Shown here one piece after another: positions 51,785 to 59,328 of a stretch of 64,000 nt of DNA. The DNA lies in contig CAKZSI010000017.1 of the NCBI GenBank assembly GCA_937918935.1, forward strand, positions 1-64,000, in the 5' to 3' direction. The stretch comes from an uncultured Chloroflexales bacterium (lineage in GTDB: Bacteria > Chloroflexota > Chloroflexia > Chloroflexales > Chloroflexaceae). Positions within the stretch are counted from its first letter, which is position 1. Every line of letters begins with the position of its first letter. The position numbers were made by a program, and so were the translations under genes. Under the pieces are notes generated by a model that saw only the letters and a list, made by a program, of their open reading frames with translations, was not told where the DNA came from and did not search any database.

Positions 51785-53503
51785 TCACCGGGCAGGTGAA
51801 GCGGCCGCGGCGAAGGCCCGGAACTGCCGGATTACCCCATCGGGGTCGAGCGCGGCGCGGGTAGTGGCGGTCACACTGAAGTATACATCAACCCGCTCGC
51901 CACTGGCCTTGCCACGGAAATGCACCCCGTAGACACCGGGCAGCGAATCGGGCTGGATCTGCAGGTCGAGGGGCGAGCTGTAGCCAACACGGCCCTGATT
52001 ATCGGCGACGGGCGTATCGGGGAACAGCACGTAGGCGCCCGAGGGATCGGTAATCCAGAACTCCAGCGGCTCGCCGGGACGCAGCCCTTCGCCGCGGATC
52101 TGCACGACCCCGCCCGGTTGGGCATCGGGCGGCGTGGCGCTGCCGCGATTGTTATCGGGCATCGGCGTCCCCGGCCCCGCCACAAAGTCGCGGGTCAGAC
52201 TGAAGGCCGCGGCCACGGTCACCCCGCTGCGCTGCCCACGGGCCACGGCGGAATACACCCCTTCAGCCAACCCGCCGGTGCTTACAGTAACCTGCGCCGT
52301 CGTCCCATCACGGCGCACCTGAGCGGGATCGATCGGCGCGGAGCGCCCGGTCGGTCCGGTGATCCATGCGCTCACCTCTTCACCGGACTGGAAGCCGCGA
52401 GCCAGGAGCGTAAAGGTCGCACCAGGCGGCGCGGCGAGCGGAACAATAAACCCATCGCCCTGTCGGCCAAGCTGATCGTGCGCAACACGGCCCAGGCGGC
52501 CGGGATCGCCCACGGGCGCGATACGGGTGACGCGGAAGTAGCCGACGGCCTCGCGCCCGCTGCTGACGCCGCGGGCATTGAAGGACCAGACGCCCTCGGC
52601 GGCATTCTGGTCGGCGGTGAAGGTGACATTCTGGCCCTCGATCGTGCCCCGGTTATCGGCGGTAGCCTGGGCGCCAGCGTCGAAGGTGGCCTGATTGGGC
52701 GCGGTAACCCAGATGCCCACGCGCTCGCCAGCGACGAACCCGCTGGCGGTGAGCAGGAAGGTCGTGCCGGGCGGCCCGATCTCCGGCGTCACTCGCGCAT
52801 TGATGCTGCGCGGCAGGGGCGGAAACGGCGTCGGCGCGGGAAGCGGAGGGGTCGCAGTCGGACCCTGGGGCGGCGCAGGCGCCTGAAGCGCCGGGGGTGC
52901 CAGGCGGCGCCCGAGGTTGCTGATCAGCACCCGGCGACCAGGGGCAAACTCGGGCCAGTACTCAAAGCGCGCCTTCTCGAAGTACTGCACCGTGTGCCAG
53001 CGACCGCTCTCGAGTTGTTCCTGAATCTCATTGCTGATGGGGAAGCCGAAAATCCGCTCGGCGCCGCGGGTTTCCCAGATCTCCTTAAAGCCGTATTGAA
53101 TGATGGTCTGGGTCTGAGGAATGTAGCGGCGGTCAGCAGTGTTCTGGATGGGCGGCGACTTGGGGAAGATCCGTCCCTGGGTGAACTCCAGGCCCAGGTT
53201 GCCCAGTTCCACCACCGGCGTGCTGCCACCCTGAGCCAGTTCAAAACGCGCCCGCTCGAACCACTGCGTAATGCGGCCATTGGGAGCAGTGAACTCCTCG
53301 GTGATGGGAAAACCAAAGATCTCAACGTCGCCATTGGCTTCCCAGAACACGCGAAAGGCCCCGCGCAGGGTATGCTGGGTCTCGGGGAAGAAGTGCACGT
53401 CGGATTGGGCCCGGAGCGCGGGCAGGCTCCCCAGTAGCAGGGCCAGCGCCAGCACCACACCCGCCAGGGGCGCGGCCAGGCGGTGTAGCGGTCGTGCAGC
53501 CAT
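51785..53503 (-). CDS. Secreted protein with two FPETG-type modules and Ig-like domains
   Basis: The 572-residue protein has a signal peptide (PLAGVVLALALLLGSLPALRAQS, cleavage near 32). Two copies of the module also present in the GH99-like enzyme follow: residues 38-108 (FFPETQHTLRGAFRVFWEANG...FGFPIT...QWFERARFELAQ) and 127-200 (YIPQTQTIIQYGFKEIWETRG...FGFPIS...QYFEKARFEYWP). A Pro-rich linker (202-232) precedes three beta-sandwich domains of about 90 residues (from about 235, 340 and 455), each with PPGTTF/GG.V...GFxxGExVxxWIT. No catalytic motif is seen, so it is probably a cell-surface binding or structural protein. AAGGAGG stands before the ATG. Confidence 0.82.
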   Translation of the reverse strand: MAARPLHRLAAPLAGVVLALALLLGSLPALRAQSDVHFFPETQHTLRGAFRVFWEANGDVEIFGFPITEEFTAPNGRITQWFERARFELAQGGSTPVVELGNLGLEFTQGRIFPKSPPIQNTADRRYIPQTQTIIQYGFKEIWETRGAERIFGFPISNEIQEQLESGRWHTVQYFEKARFEYWPEFAPGRRVLISNLGRRLAPPALQAPAPPQGPTATPPLPAPTPFPPLPRSINARVTPEIGPPGTTFLLTASGFVAGERVGIWVTAPNQATFDAGAQATADNRGTIEGQNVTFTADQNAAEGVWSFNARGVSSGREAVGYFRVTRIAPVGDPGRLGRVAHDQLGRQGDGFIVPLAAPPGATFTLLARGFQSGEEVSAWITGPTGRSAPIDPAQVRRDGTTAQVTVSTGGLAEGVYSAVARGQRSGVTVAAAFSLTRDFVAGPGTPMPDNNRGSATPPDAQPGGVVQIRGEGLRPGEPLEFWITDPSGAYVLFPDTPVADNQGRVGYSSPLDLQIQPDSLPGVYGVHFRGKASGERVDVYFSVTATTRAALDPDGVIRQFRAFAAAASPAR

Positions 53504-53727
53504 GCGGTCCTCCTTCTATCAGGCGCGGTTCCAGAGACGGGGTCAACCGTGGCGGGGGGGCCGGCAGGCGCGCCCGAACATCCGCGACGTGATCCCGTGA
53601 AGACCAGCGAGGTGACCCACGACAGGGTCCCGGGGTTCCCTGACTGCCTCCTATGGACTGTAAGAGCAGTTTTCGTGGAAGGGCTACACCCCCCCAATTT
53701 TACGAATGATTCGCGATCCTGGGCTTT

Positions 53728-53757
53728 ATGATAGTCTTTTTCCGTATGATCTGTCAA
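53728..53757 (-). promoter_or_regulatory. Promoter of the secreted-module gene (TTGACA-18-TATCAT)
   Basis: On the minus strand a perfect TTGACA (53757-53752) is followed after 18 bp by TATCAT (53733-53728). The leader would be about 218 bases. The remainder of the 411-bp gap (53504-53914) contains nothing else recognised, and no clear promoter for comEC. Confidence 0.6.
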
Positions 53758-53914
53758 GCAGGCAAGCGTGTGCAGGGCTTGAGCAACGTTCGTCTCCCAC
53801 GGCGGCGCAGGGGAGTGCCAGGATGCCCCGGTTTGCGGCGACAGTATGCCCATTGCGTATCGCACGGCGCGTTCGGGCGGTGTATGGACAGAGAGGAACA
53901 TCGCGGAGAGAGAG

Positions 53915-55438
53915 ATGCTCATCCGTCTGGCGCTGGCCTGGATGCTGGGGATCGTTGTTGCGGAGCAGGCCCGCCCCGCGACGGGATGGCTCTGGGCCGG
54001 CGCGGGGGCGAGTTTGCTCGCGGCACTGGCGCTGCACGGCGAGCGGCGGCAGCGGATGCGCCTGGCGGCCCTGATGCTGCTGTGCGCCACGCTGGGTGGA
54101 CTTCGCTACCTGAGCACACTGCCAACTCTGGGGCCGCAGAGTGTCACCAGCCTGGTGGAGCAGGGTGAGGTGACGCTCACCGGCAGCGTGGCCGGCGAGC
54201 CGCGCCGCAACGAGGAGCAACAGCGTGTAACCCTGCGGGTCGAAACGGCCACAGTGGCCGGGCGGACGGCGGCCTACGAGGGCCAGGTGCTGGTGGTCTT
54301 GCCGCCCTACCCGACCTATGGCTACGGCGATCGGCTCCAGGTTCGGGGCGAACTGCGCCGGCCGCGACCCGCCGAACGACCCGGCGAGTTCGATTACCGG
54401 GCCTACCTGGCCCACCGGGGCATCTTCGTCATGCTGACCGGGCCAGAAGAGGCGCACCAGATGCCGGGCAGGCGCGGGCTGGCGCCGCTGGCGGCGGTGC
54501 TCGCCTTTCGCGCCCATTGCCAGGCAATTCTGCTACGCTCCTTGCCCGAACCACAGGCCGCTCTGGCCATCGGCGTAGTGCTGGGCATTCAGTCGAGCAT
54601 TCCCGATGAAGTGTACCGAACCTTTTCGATCACCGGCACGAGCCACATCCTGGTCGTCTCAGGATGGAACTTCACGATTGTTGCGGGAATGCTGGGGGCG
54701 CTGGCAACGCGCCTGCGTCTGGGGCGCGGGGCGACCCTGGCGCTGGCGCTGGTCGTAATGTGGGTCTATGCCGTCTTTACGGGGGCCTCGGCGGCGGTGC
54801 TGCGGGCGGCGGCGATGGCGAGCCTGGCAGCCATCGCCCGCGCCACCGACCGGAGCACCGAGCCATGGCATCTGCTTTTTGGCGCCTGCTGGCTGATCAG
54901 CCTGGCGGACCCGCACACGCTCTGGGATCTGGGCTTCCAACTCTCGGCGCTGGCGACGGCCAGTCTCTTCGCCTATGGCGCGCCAGTGGCGGCGTGGTTT
55001 AACCAGCGCCAGCCCTTCAACTGGCCGGTCATGGCCCCGGTGACGGAGGCCCTGGTGGCCACCTTCGCGGCGCAGGTGCTCACGCTGCCGCTGATCCTCT
55101 ACACCTTTGGCAACCTCTCGCTGGTGGCGCCGCTGGCCAATGTGGTCATCGTGCCGGTAGTGCCGTTCGCGATGGGCCTGGGGGCAATCACGCTGCTGGG
55201 CGGCCTGGTGTGGCTGCCGCTGGGGCAATGTCTGGCGCCGGGGGCCTGGCTGCCACTGACGTGGATTGCCGAAGGAGCGCGCCTGCTCGCTGCGCCGCGC
55301 TGGGCCAGCGCGCAAATGCCCCCTTTTCCCCTGTGGATGCTCATCGTCTGGTACCTGCTGATTGCCCTGCACTGGTGGAGAAGCCGATTTCCAGGAGAGC
55401 CTTGCCCTCCCGAAACTTCCCATCAGGCAGAGGCGTAG
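53915..55438 (+). CDS. ComEC/Rec2 family DNA-uptake channel protein without nuclease domain
   Basis: This 507-residue membrane protein has an N-terminal pair of helices, a soluble OB-fold-like DUF4131 region (about 80-190, with YGDRLQVRGELRRPRPAERPGEFDYRAYLAHRGI) and the competence domain (about 210-490, with VLGIQSSIPDEVYRTFSITGTSHILVVSGWNFTIVAGML and FTGASAAVLRAAAMASL). ComEC carries single-stranded DNA across the inner membrane during natural transformation. The C-terminal metallo-beta-lactamase nuclease domain is absent. The last 15 or so residues (PGEPCPPETSHQAEA) are encoded by a copy of the dispersed repeat. GGAGAG precedes the ATG. Confidence 0.88.
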   Translation: MLIRLALAWMLGIVVAEQARPATGWLWAGAGASLLAALALHGERRQRMRLAALMLLCATLGGLRYLSTLPTLGPQSVTSLVEQGEVTLTGSVAGEPRRNEEQQRVTLRVETATVAGRTAAYEGQVLVVLPPYPTYGYGDRLQVRGELRRPRPAERPGEFDYRAYLAHRGIFVMLTGPEEAHQMPGRRGLAPLAAVLAFRAHCQAILLRSLPEPQAALAIGVVLGIQSSIPDEVYRTFSITGTSHILVVSGWNFTIVAGMLGALATRLRLGRGATLALALVVMWVYAVFTGASAAVLRAAAMASLAAIARATDRSTEPWHLLFGACWLISLADPHTLWDLGFQLSALATASLFAYGAPVAAWFNQRQPFNWPVMAPVTEALVATFAAQVLTLPLILYTFGNLSLVAPLANVVIVPVVPFAMGLGAITLLGGLVWLPLGQCLAPGAWLPLTWIAEGARLLAAPRWASAQMPPFPLWMLIVWYLLIALHWWRSRFPGEPCPPETSHQAEA

Positions 55439-55460
55439 GAAAAGCAGGTTTCCCTTCGCC
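55393..55460. repeat. Composite dispersed element overlapping the 3' end of comEC
   Basis: Module B (AGGAGAGC-CTT-GCCCTCCC), the linker CATCAGGCAGAGGCG and a degenerate module A (TAGGAAAAGCAGGTTTCCC) occur in the same order as near 56930-56990. The module B half and linker are translated as the ComEC tail. Confidence 0.65.
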
Positions 55461-55478
55461 CCTTCAGGCGAGCAACGA

Positions 55479-55506
55479 TTGACAATACAACATTTTGAGG
55501 TATAAG
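55479..55506 (+). promoter_or_regulatory. Strong promoter TTGACA-16-TATAAG
   Basis: A perfect -35 box and a -10 box with five of six matches stand in an AT-rich island after comEC. The promoter points toward the decayed regulator gene. Confidence 0.65.
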
Positions 55507-55533
55507 TACAGTATATCTCTAATCTTTTTTTAC

Positions 55534-55562
55534 TTGATTGGGTGATCATAGCGGTGTATACT
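55534..55562 (+). promoter_or_regulatory. Second promoter TTGATT-17-TATACT
   Basis: A second well-spaced promoter follows the first by about 55 bp, in the same orientation. Transcription would begin near 55569. No intact gene follows until 56359. Confidence 0.6.
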
Positions 55563-55639
55563 TAACGACGTAACCCTGATTCAATACAGCAGTACCCCTC
55601 GTCGGCGTATTCGATAAGCATTGCTACACGAGAGGTTAC

Positions 55640-55662
55640 CTGGGAGGGCAGCGTACTCCCAG
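55640..55662. repeat. Dispersed element, module B copy
   Basis: CTGGGAG and CTCCCAG pair around nine bases in the leader downstream of the two promoters. Confidence 0.5.
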
Positions 55663-55803
55663 ATGCTCATGTCTGCGAACGTACCAATGCGCCGCCAGAA
55701 CGACGAGCAGACCTTATGTTGATGGGGGGGAAGGACTACCCCCCGCCGTTTTTCCCAGACCTTGCAGCAAGGAGAGATACCACAGCGCCACGGAGAACGT
55801 CGT

Positions 55804-56151
55804 ATGCCATTTGTTGCAAAAGCGTCCGCTCCGATGTATTCGCAGTCGTCTCTAGCTTTGCTGTTTCTTCCAGGCATTCAACGAGCCATTCATCACGGGG
55901 TAACATTGGTGAGCGCCGCGCCAGGCTTTTTACCCTCAGCGCATCTGGCGCAGATGCTGCATGCGCAGCAGCGTCGCTGCCTGTGGCTGCGGCTCGGCCA
56001 GAAGGATCGCGATCCGGGTATGTTCCTGGTATCGCTGTACCGTCCTGTCCCATCCGAGAGCAGGCGACCTTCAGCGTCACCCGGAGGGGCAGCCATGAGC
56101 GCCGCCCCTCGGGCCTTGCACGCGCCGCGCGCCGCCCGACGGAAAGGGTGA
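55804..56151 (+). pseudogene. Remnant of a MalT/LuxR-type (STAND ATPase) regulator
   Basis: The 115-residue frame starts MPFVAKAS behind GGAG and contains AIHHGVTLVSAAPGF, HLAQMLHAQQRRCLWLRLGQKDRDPGMFLVSLYR. This matches the order typical of MalT-like regulators, VTLVSAPAGFGKTTLL...WLSLDEGDNDPxRFLxYL. The Walker A lysine region has become FLPSAH, and the frame ends after a low-complexity basic tail where 700 or more residues should follow. It therefore looks like the decayed 5' end of a large transcription activator, still preceded by promoters. An antisense frame across it has no similarity to anything I know. Identification rests on about 50 residues. Confidence 0.5.
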
Positions 56152-56339
56152 GAACCCGCGCCGTGGCCTGGTAGACGGCCAGATGGGTCGTCTACCTACG
56201 ATGCCCCGTGGCGTGCACGTCGTCACGGGCGCCCCGGGGATCCATGACCGTTGCCGGCGCGGTTGCGGTCGCGCAGGTTGCGTGCACCATATGACGCCAC
56301 ATCCTCAGGGAGGGACACAAGGACACGGCAACGCGCCTG

Positions 56340-56348
56340 TGCTATACT
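56340..56348 (+). promoter_or_regulatory. Extended -10 promoter TGCTATACT of the CinA-like gene
   Basis: The box ends 10 bases before the ATG at 56359, so the mRNA leader would be about four bases or none. AGGACA at 56320-56325 could be a partial -35. The gap from 56152 to here has no other recognised feature. Confidence 0.55.
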
Positions 56349-56358
56349 TGGCGACGTT

Positions 56359-56913
56359 ATGCTCTATGCGCCTGACCTTACGCCGTTGATTCAGGCCATT
56401 CATGACGCGCCGCCGCGCCTTGTGTACGTCTTTGCCGGGGCGGGCAGCCTGGCGCTGCACTGGCTCCACGCGGTCGCCGGTTCGTCGCGCACGCTGCTGG
56501 AGGCCCGCGACTGCTACGCGCCGCGCAGCCTGGCCGCCGTCCTCGGCGCGCCACCCGCCCGGGCCGTCAGCGTCGAAACGGCCAGCACAATGGCCACGTG
56601 GGCCTGGAACCACGCCGCCAACCTCGCCGAGGACCCCTGGCCGCTGCTCGGCGTGGGCTGCACGGCGGCCATTGCCAGCGACCGGGCGCGCCGGGGCGCT
56701 GACCGGGCCGTGGTCGCTGTGCGTTCGGCCAGCGCTACGCGGATCTACGAACTGTTTCTCGACAAGGAGCACCGCGACCGGGCCGCCGAAGAGGAACTGA
56801 TCAGCCGCCTGGTCATCCTGGCGATCGCCGAGGGCTGCGGGATGGAACGGGCGAGCCTGACGTTGGGTCCCGAGGAGGCCCTGCGCGTGACGCATTACCC
56901 GACCCCTGCGTAA
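56359..56913 (+). CDS. CinA-like (nicotinamide-nucleotide amidase-related) protein
   Basis: The 184-residue soluble protein resembles the CinA C-terminal fold: VYVFAGAGSLALHWLHAVAGSSRTLLEARDCYAPRSLAAVLG corresponds to the substrate-binding start, and GVGCTAAIASDRARRGADRAVVAV to the conserved central part. The latter is the variant also seen in CinA-like domains attached to nucleotidyltransferases. Typical CinA has ESCTGG near the N-terminus; here AGAGSLA replaces it, so amidase activity is uncertain. The ATG is placed by the promoter just upstream. Confidence 0.6.
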   Translation: MLYAPDLTPLIQAIHDAPPRLVYVFAGAGSLALHWLHAVAGSSRTLLEARDCYAPRSLAAVLGAPPARAVSVETASTMATWAWNHAANLAEDPWPLLGVGCTAAIASDRARRGADRAVVAVRSASATRIYELFLDKEHRDRAAEEELISRLVILAIAEGCGMERASLTLGPEEALRVTHYPTPA

Positions 56914-56929
56914 AACTACGTTCTGGAAT

Positions 56930-56990
56930 GACGAAGCCCTCCCAGACCCTCCCATCAGGCAGGGGCACAATCCTCCCAGCCCTCCCGCCG
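56930..56990. repeat. Composite dispersed element, module B and linker
   Basis: TTCTGGAATGACGAAGCCC, TCCCAGACCCTCCC and CATCAGGCAGGGGC, followed by a second CCTCCCAGCCCTCCC, fill the gap before the endonuclease III gene. The linker matches that after comEC. Confidence 0.55.
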
Positions 56991-57027
56991 GAAGTGTCCG
57001 GGCACGCGTTTTTTGGCATCCAAAATT

Positions 57028-57738
57028 ATGTCAACTAACAACCAGCCAGACGCTCCTGAGGCGGCGCCGCAGCCCCGTCCCCGCGAGGCGTTCCCGATCC
57101 ACGAGGTCATGGCGACACTGCGGGCAACTATGCCGGCGTTTCAACGGCCGCTCATTGATCAGATGGGCGTGGAGGGCACGACCCCATTCCATATCTTGAT
57201 TGCGACCATCCTCAGCCTGCGTACCAAAGACACGCTGACCGCCGTGGTCGCCCCGCGGCTCTTTGCCGCCGCCGATACGCCGGAGGCGCTGCTGGCCCTT
57301 GGTGAGGAGCGCATCGCCGAGTTGATCTACCCGGTTGGCTTCTACCGCAACAAGGCGCGGAGTATTGTGCAGATCTGCCGGGTGCTGATTGAACGCTACG
57401 ACGGCGCGGTGCCCGCCGATCTCGACGCCCTGCTGGCTCTACCCGGCGTGGGACGCAAGACAGCCAACCTGGTGCTCACCGCCGGCTTTGGCCTGCCCGG
57501 CATCTGTGTGGACATCCACGTGCACCGGATCTGCAACCGCTGGGGCTATGTGCAAACAAAGAACCCCGATGAGACGGAGCAGGCCCTGCGTGCCAGACTC
57601 CCCCCCGAATACTGGATCGAGATCAATGGTCTGCTGGTGACCCTGGGGCAGAACATCTGCCTGCCGGTGTCGCCACGCTGCTCGGCATGCCCGGTGGCGG
57701 CGTTCTGCGCGCGCGTGGGCGTGACGCGCAGCCGGTAG
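57028..57738 (+). CDS. nth: Endonuclease III, DNA glycosylase/AP lyase
   Basis: This 236-residue base-excision-repair enzyme removes oxidised pyrimidines. The helix-hairpin-helix LPGVGRKTANLVL contains the catalytic Lys (equivalent to E. coli K120), and VDIHVHRICNRWG the catalytic Asp. The C-terminal CLPVSPRCSACPVAAFC gives the C-x6-C-x2-C-x5-C [4Fe-4S] cluster. An N-terminal extension of about 25 residues precedes the usual start. The ATG at 57028 is preferred over a TTG at 57013. Confidence 0.95.
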   Translation: MSTNNQPDAPEAAPQPRPREAFPIHEVMATLRATMPAFQRPLIDQMGVEGTTPFHILIATILSLRTKDTLTAVVAPRLFAAADTPEALLALGEERIAELIYPVGFYRNKARSIVQICRVLIERYDGAVPADLDALLALPGVGRKTANLVLTAGFGLPGICVDIHVHRICNRWGYVQTKNPDETEQALRARLPPEYWIEINGLLVTLGQNICLPVSPRCSACPVAAFCARVGVTRSR

Positions 57739-57794
57739 CGCGGTCTGTTACCCGTTTGCGCAGGTGTGGACGTGGGAGGATATGTCCGTCACTC

Positions 57795-59195
57795 TCAGGA
57801 TGGGGGAGTAGCGGCCCGGGTCCGCCGGTCGGCCAGTTGGGCCAGAACGGCTTCGTGCTTCTCGCGCGTGATGGGGTAGAACCAGGTCAGGAGCATCCCG
57901 CAGATCAGGATGAGGGTCGGCACAGGGCCGATCATCAGGCGGATGGCCAGCCGGGCCGTGTCGGGCTGCATATCGGCGGGCAGGCTCTCGTTGAAACCGG
58001 CGACTTGCAACCCTAACCCGACCAGGAACAGGCCCACAGCCAGCCCCAGTTTCTGTAGCAGCACCATGAAGCCGTAGAACATCCCCTCGCGGCGCTGGCC
58101 GGTCTCCAGCTCGTCAAGCTCAATCACGTCGGGCATCATGCTCCAGGGCACCAGGTAGGCCGTCGCAACCCCCGCCCCGGCAATCACTGCCAGGATGATT
58201 GCCAGGGTGATCTGTTCGGGTTGCAGAAAAAAGAGAAACGCCTGCACGCCGATCCAGATCACGCTGCCGATCAGATAGACCGCCTTCTTGCCGATGCGCC
58301 GGCTCACTGCGCTCCAGACGAACAGGAACACCAGCGCCGAACCCTGCACCGCGAGGAGAAAGGTCGTAATCAGATCCGGGCGGCGCAGCCAGAAGGTGAT
58401 GTAGAAGGTCAACACCGCTGAGGTGACCTGCACCGCCAGCCAGGAAAACATGTAGATCCCCACCACGAACAGGTAGGGCCGGTTGCGAAAGACGTAGCGG
58501 ATCTGCTCGCCCAGGGAGAGGTCCTTCGCCTGGGGGTCGGGTTCGTAGCGTTCGCGGGTGCCGAGGAAGCACCACAGGAACGGCAGGGCGATCAGTACCC
58601 CCACCACGGCCCCGGCCACCAGGTAGCCCGTCCGGGGATCTTCGGGGTAAAGGCCAACGATGGTCTGGTGCAAAATGCCACCGAGTAGGCTGCCGCCGAT
58701 GCTGAAGGCGAAGCGGTAGGAGTTCAGAGCAGTGCGCTCGTCGTAGTCGCGGGTCAATTCGGGGGTCAGAGCAGTATAGGGAACGTTGACGATGGTGAAG
58801 GCGGTATCGAAGAGTAAGGCGATGATCAGATAGTAGATAAACTTGCCGGTGACATCAAAAGGTGGAACGATCCACTGGAGGAAGAACAGCAGTCCGAAGG
58901 GCGCGGCGCCGAAGAGCAGCCAGGGGCGGCGGCGACCCAAGCGGGTGCTGGTGCGGTCGGTCAGCCAGCCGATGATCGGGTCGTTCACGGCGTCCCAGAT
59001 CTTCACGACGAGCAGGATGGTTCCCGCCAACCCCGGCGGCAAGCCAGCGACGGTGGTGAGGAAGAAGAGTTGAAAGAATCCGGCGACGATCGTGGCAATG
59101 GCCGGCCCCAGGTCGCCGGCGCCGAAGGCGAGTTTGGTGCTCAGGGGTAACCGTTCGTGGACGACAAGATCAGCAGGGATGGCGGGCCGGGCCAT
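57795..59195 (-). CDS. Glycoside-cation symporter (GPH/MelB family)
   Basis: This 466-residue, 12-helix transporter has the GPH signature KIWDAVNDPIIGWLTDRTSTRLGRRRPWLLFGAAPFG, where the Asp/Asn pair sits in the cation site, and YTALTPELTRDYDERTALNSYRFAF. It takes up oligosaccharides or glycosides with Na+ or H+. AAGGAGCCAGC precedes the ATG, the same 14-base start context (AAGGAGCCAGCATG) as the GH99-like gene. It follows a glycoside hydrolase gene 133 bp upstream on the same strand, which fits uptake of its products. Confidence 0.9.
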   Translation of the reverse strand: MARPAIPADLVVHERLPLSTKLAFGAGDLGPAIATIVAGFFQLFFLTTVAGLPPGLAGTILLVVKIWDAVNDPIIGWLTDRTSTRLGRRRPWLLFGAAPFGLLFFLQWIVPPFDVTGKFIYYLIIALLFDTAFTIVNVPYTALTPELTRDYDERTALNSYRFAFSIGGSLLGGILHQTIVGLYPEDPRTGYLVAGAVVGVLIALPFLWCFLGTRERYEPDPQAKDLSLGEQIRYVFRNRPYLFVVGIYMFSWLAVQVTSAVLTFYITFWLRRPDLITTFLLAVQGSALVFLFVWSAVSRRIGKKAVYLIGSVIWIGVQAFLFFLQPEQITLAIILAVIAGAGVATAYLVPWSMMPDVIELDELETGQRREGMFYGFMVLLQKLGLAVGLFLVGLGLQVAGFNESLPADMQPDTARLAIRLMIGPVPTLILICGMLLTWFYPITREKHEAVLAQLADRRTRAATPPS

Positions 59196-59328
59196 GCTGG
59201 CTCCTTACTTCACGTTCCGCGGCAACCTGGATCAGCGCGGCAAGGCGCTGCCTGAAGCGTGCCGCCGAAGCTGCGTCAACGAGATCGTGATCAAACCTCA
59301 CGGTCAGACAGAGATGCTCGCGATGTCA

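Noticed and set aside
55736-56080. Minus-strand 114-codon frame over the decayed regulator
   Set aside because: No motif was recognised, whereas the plus frame shows a MalT-like order of conserved residues.
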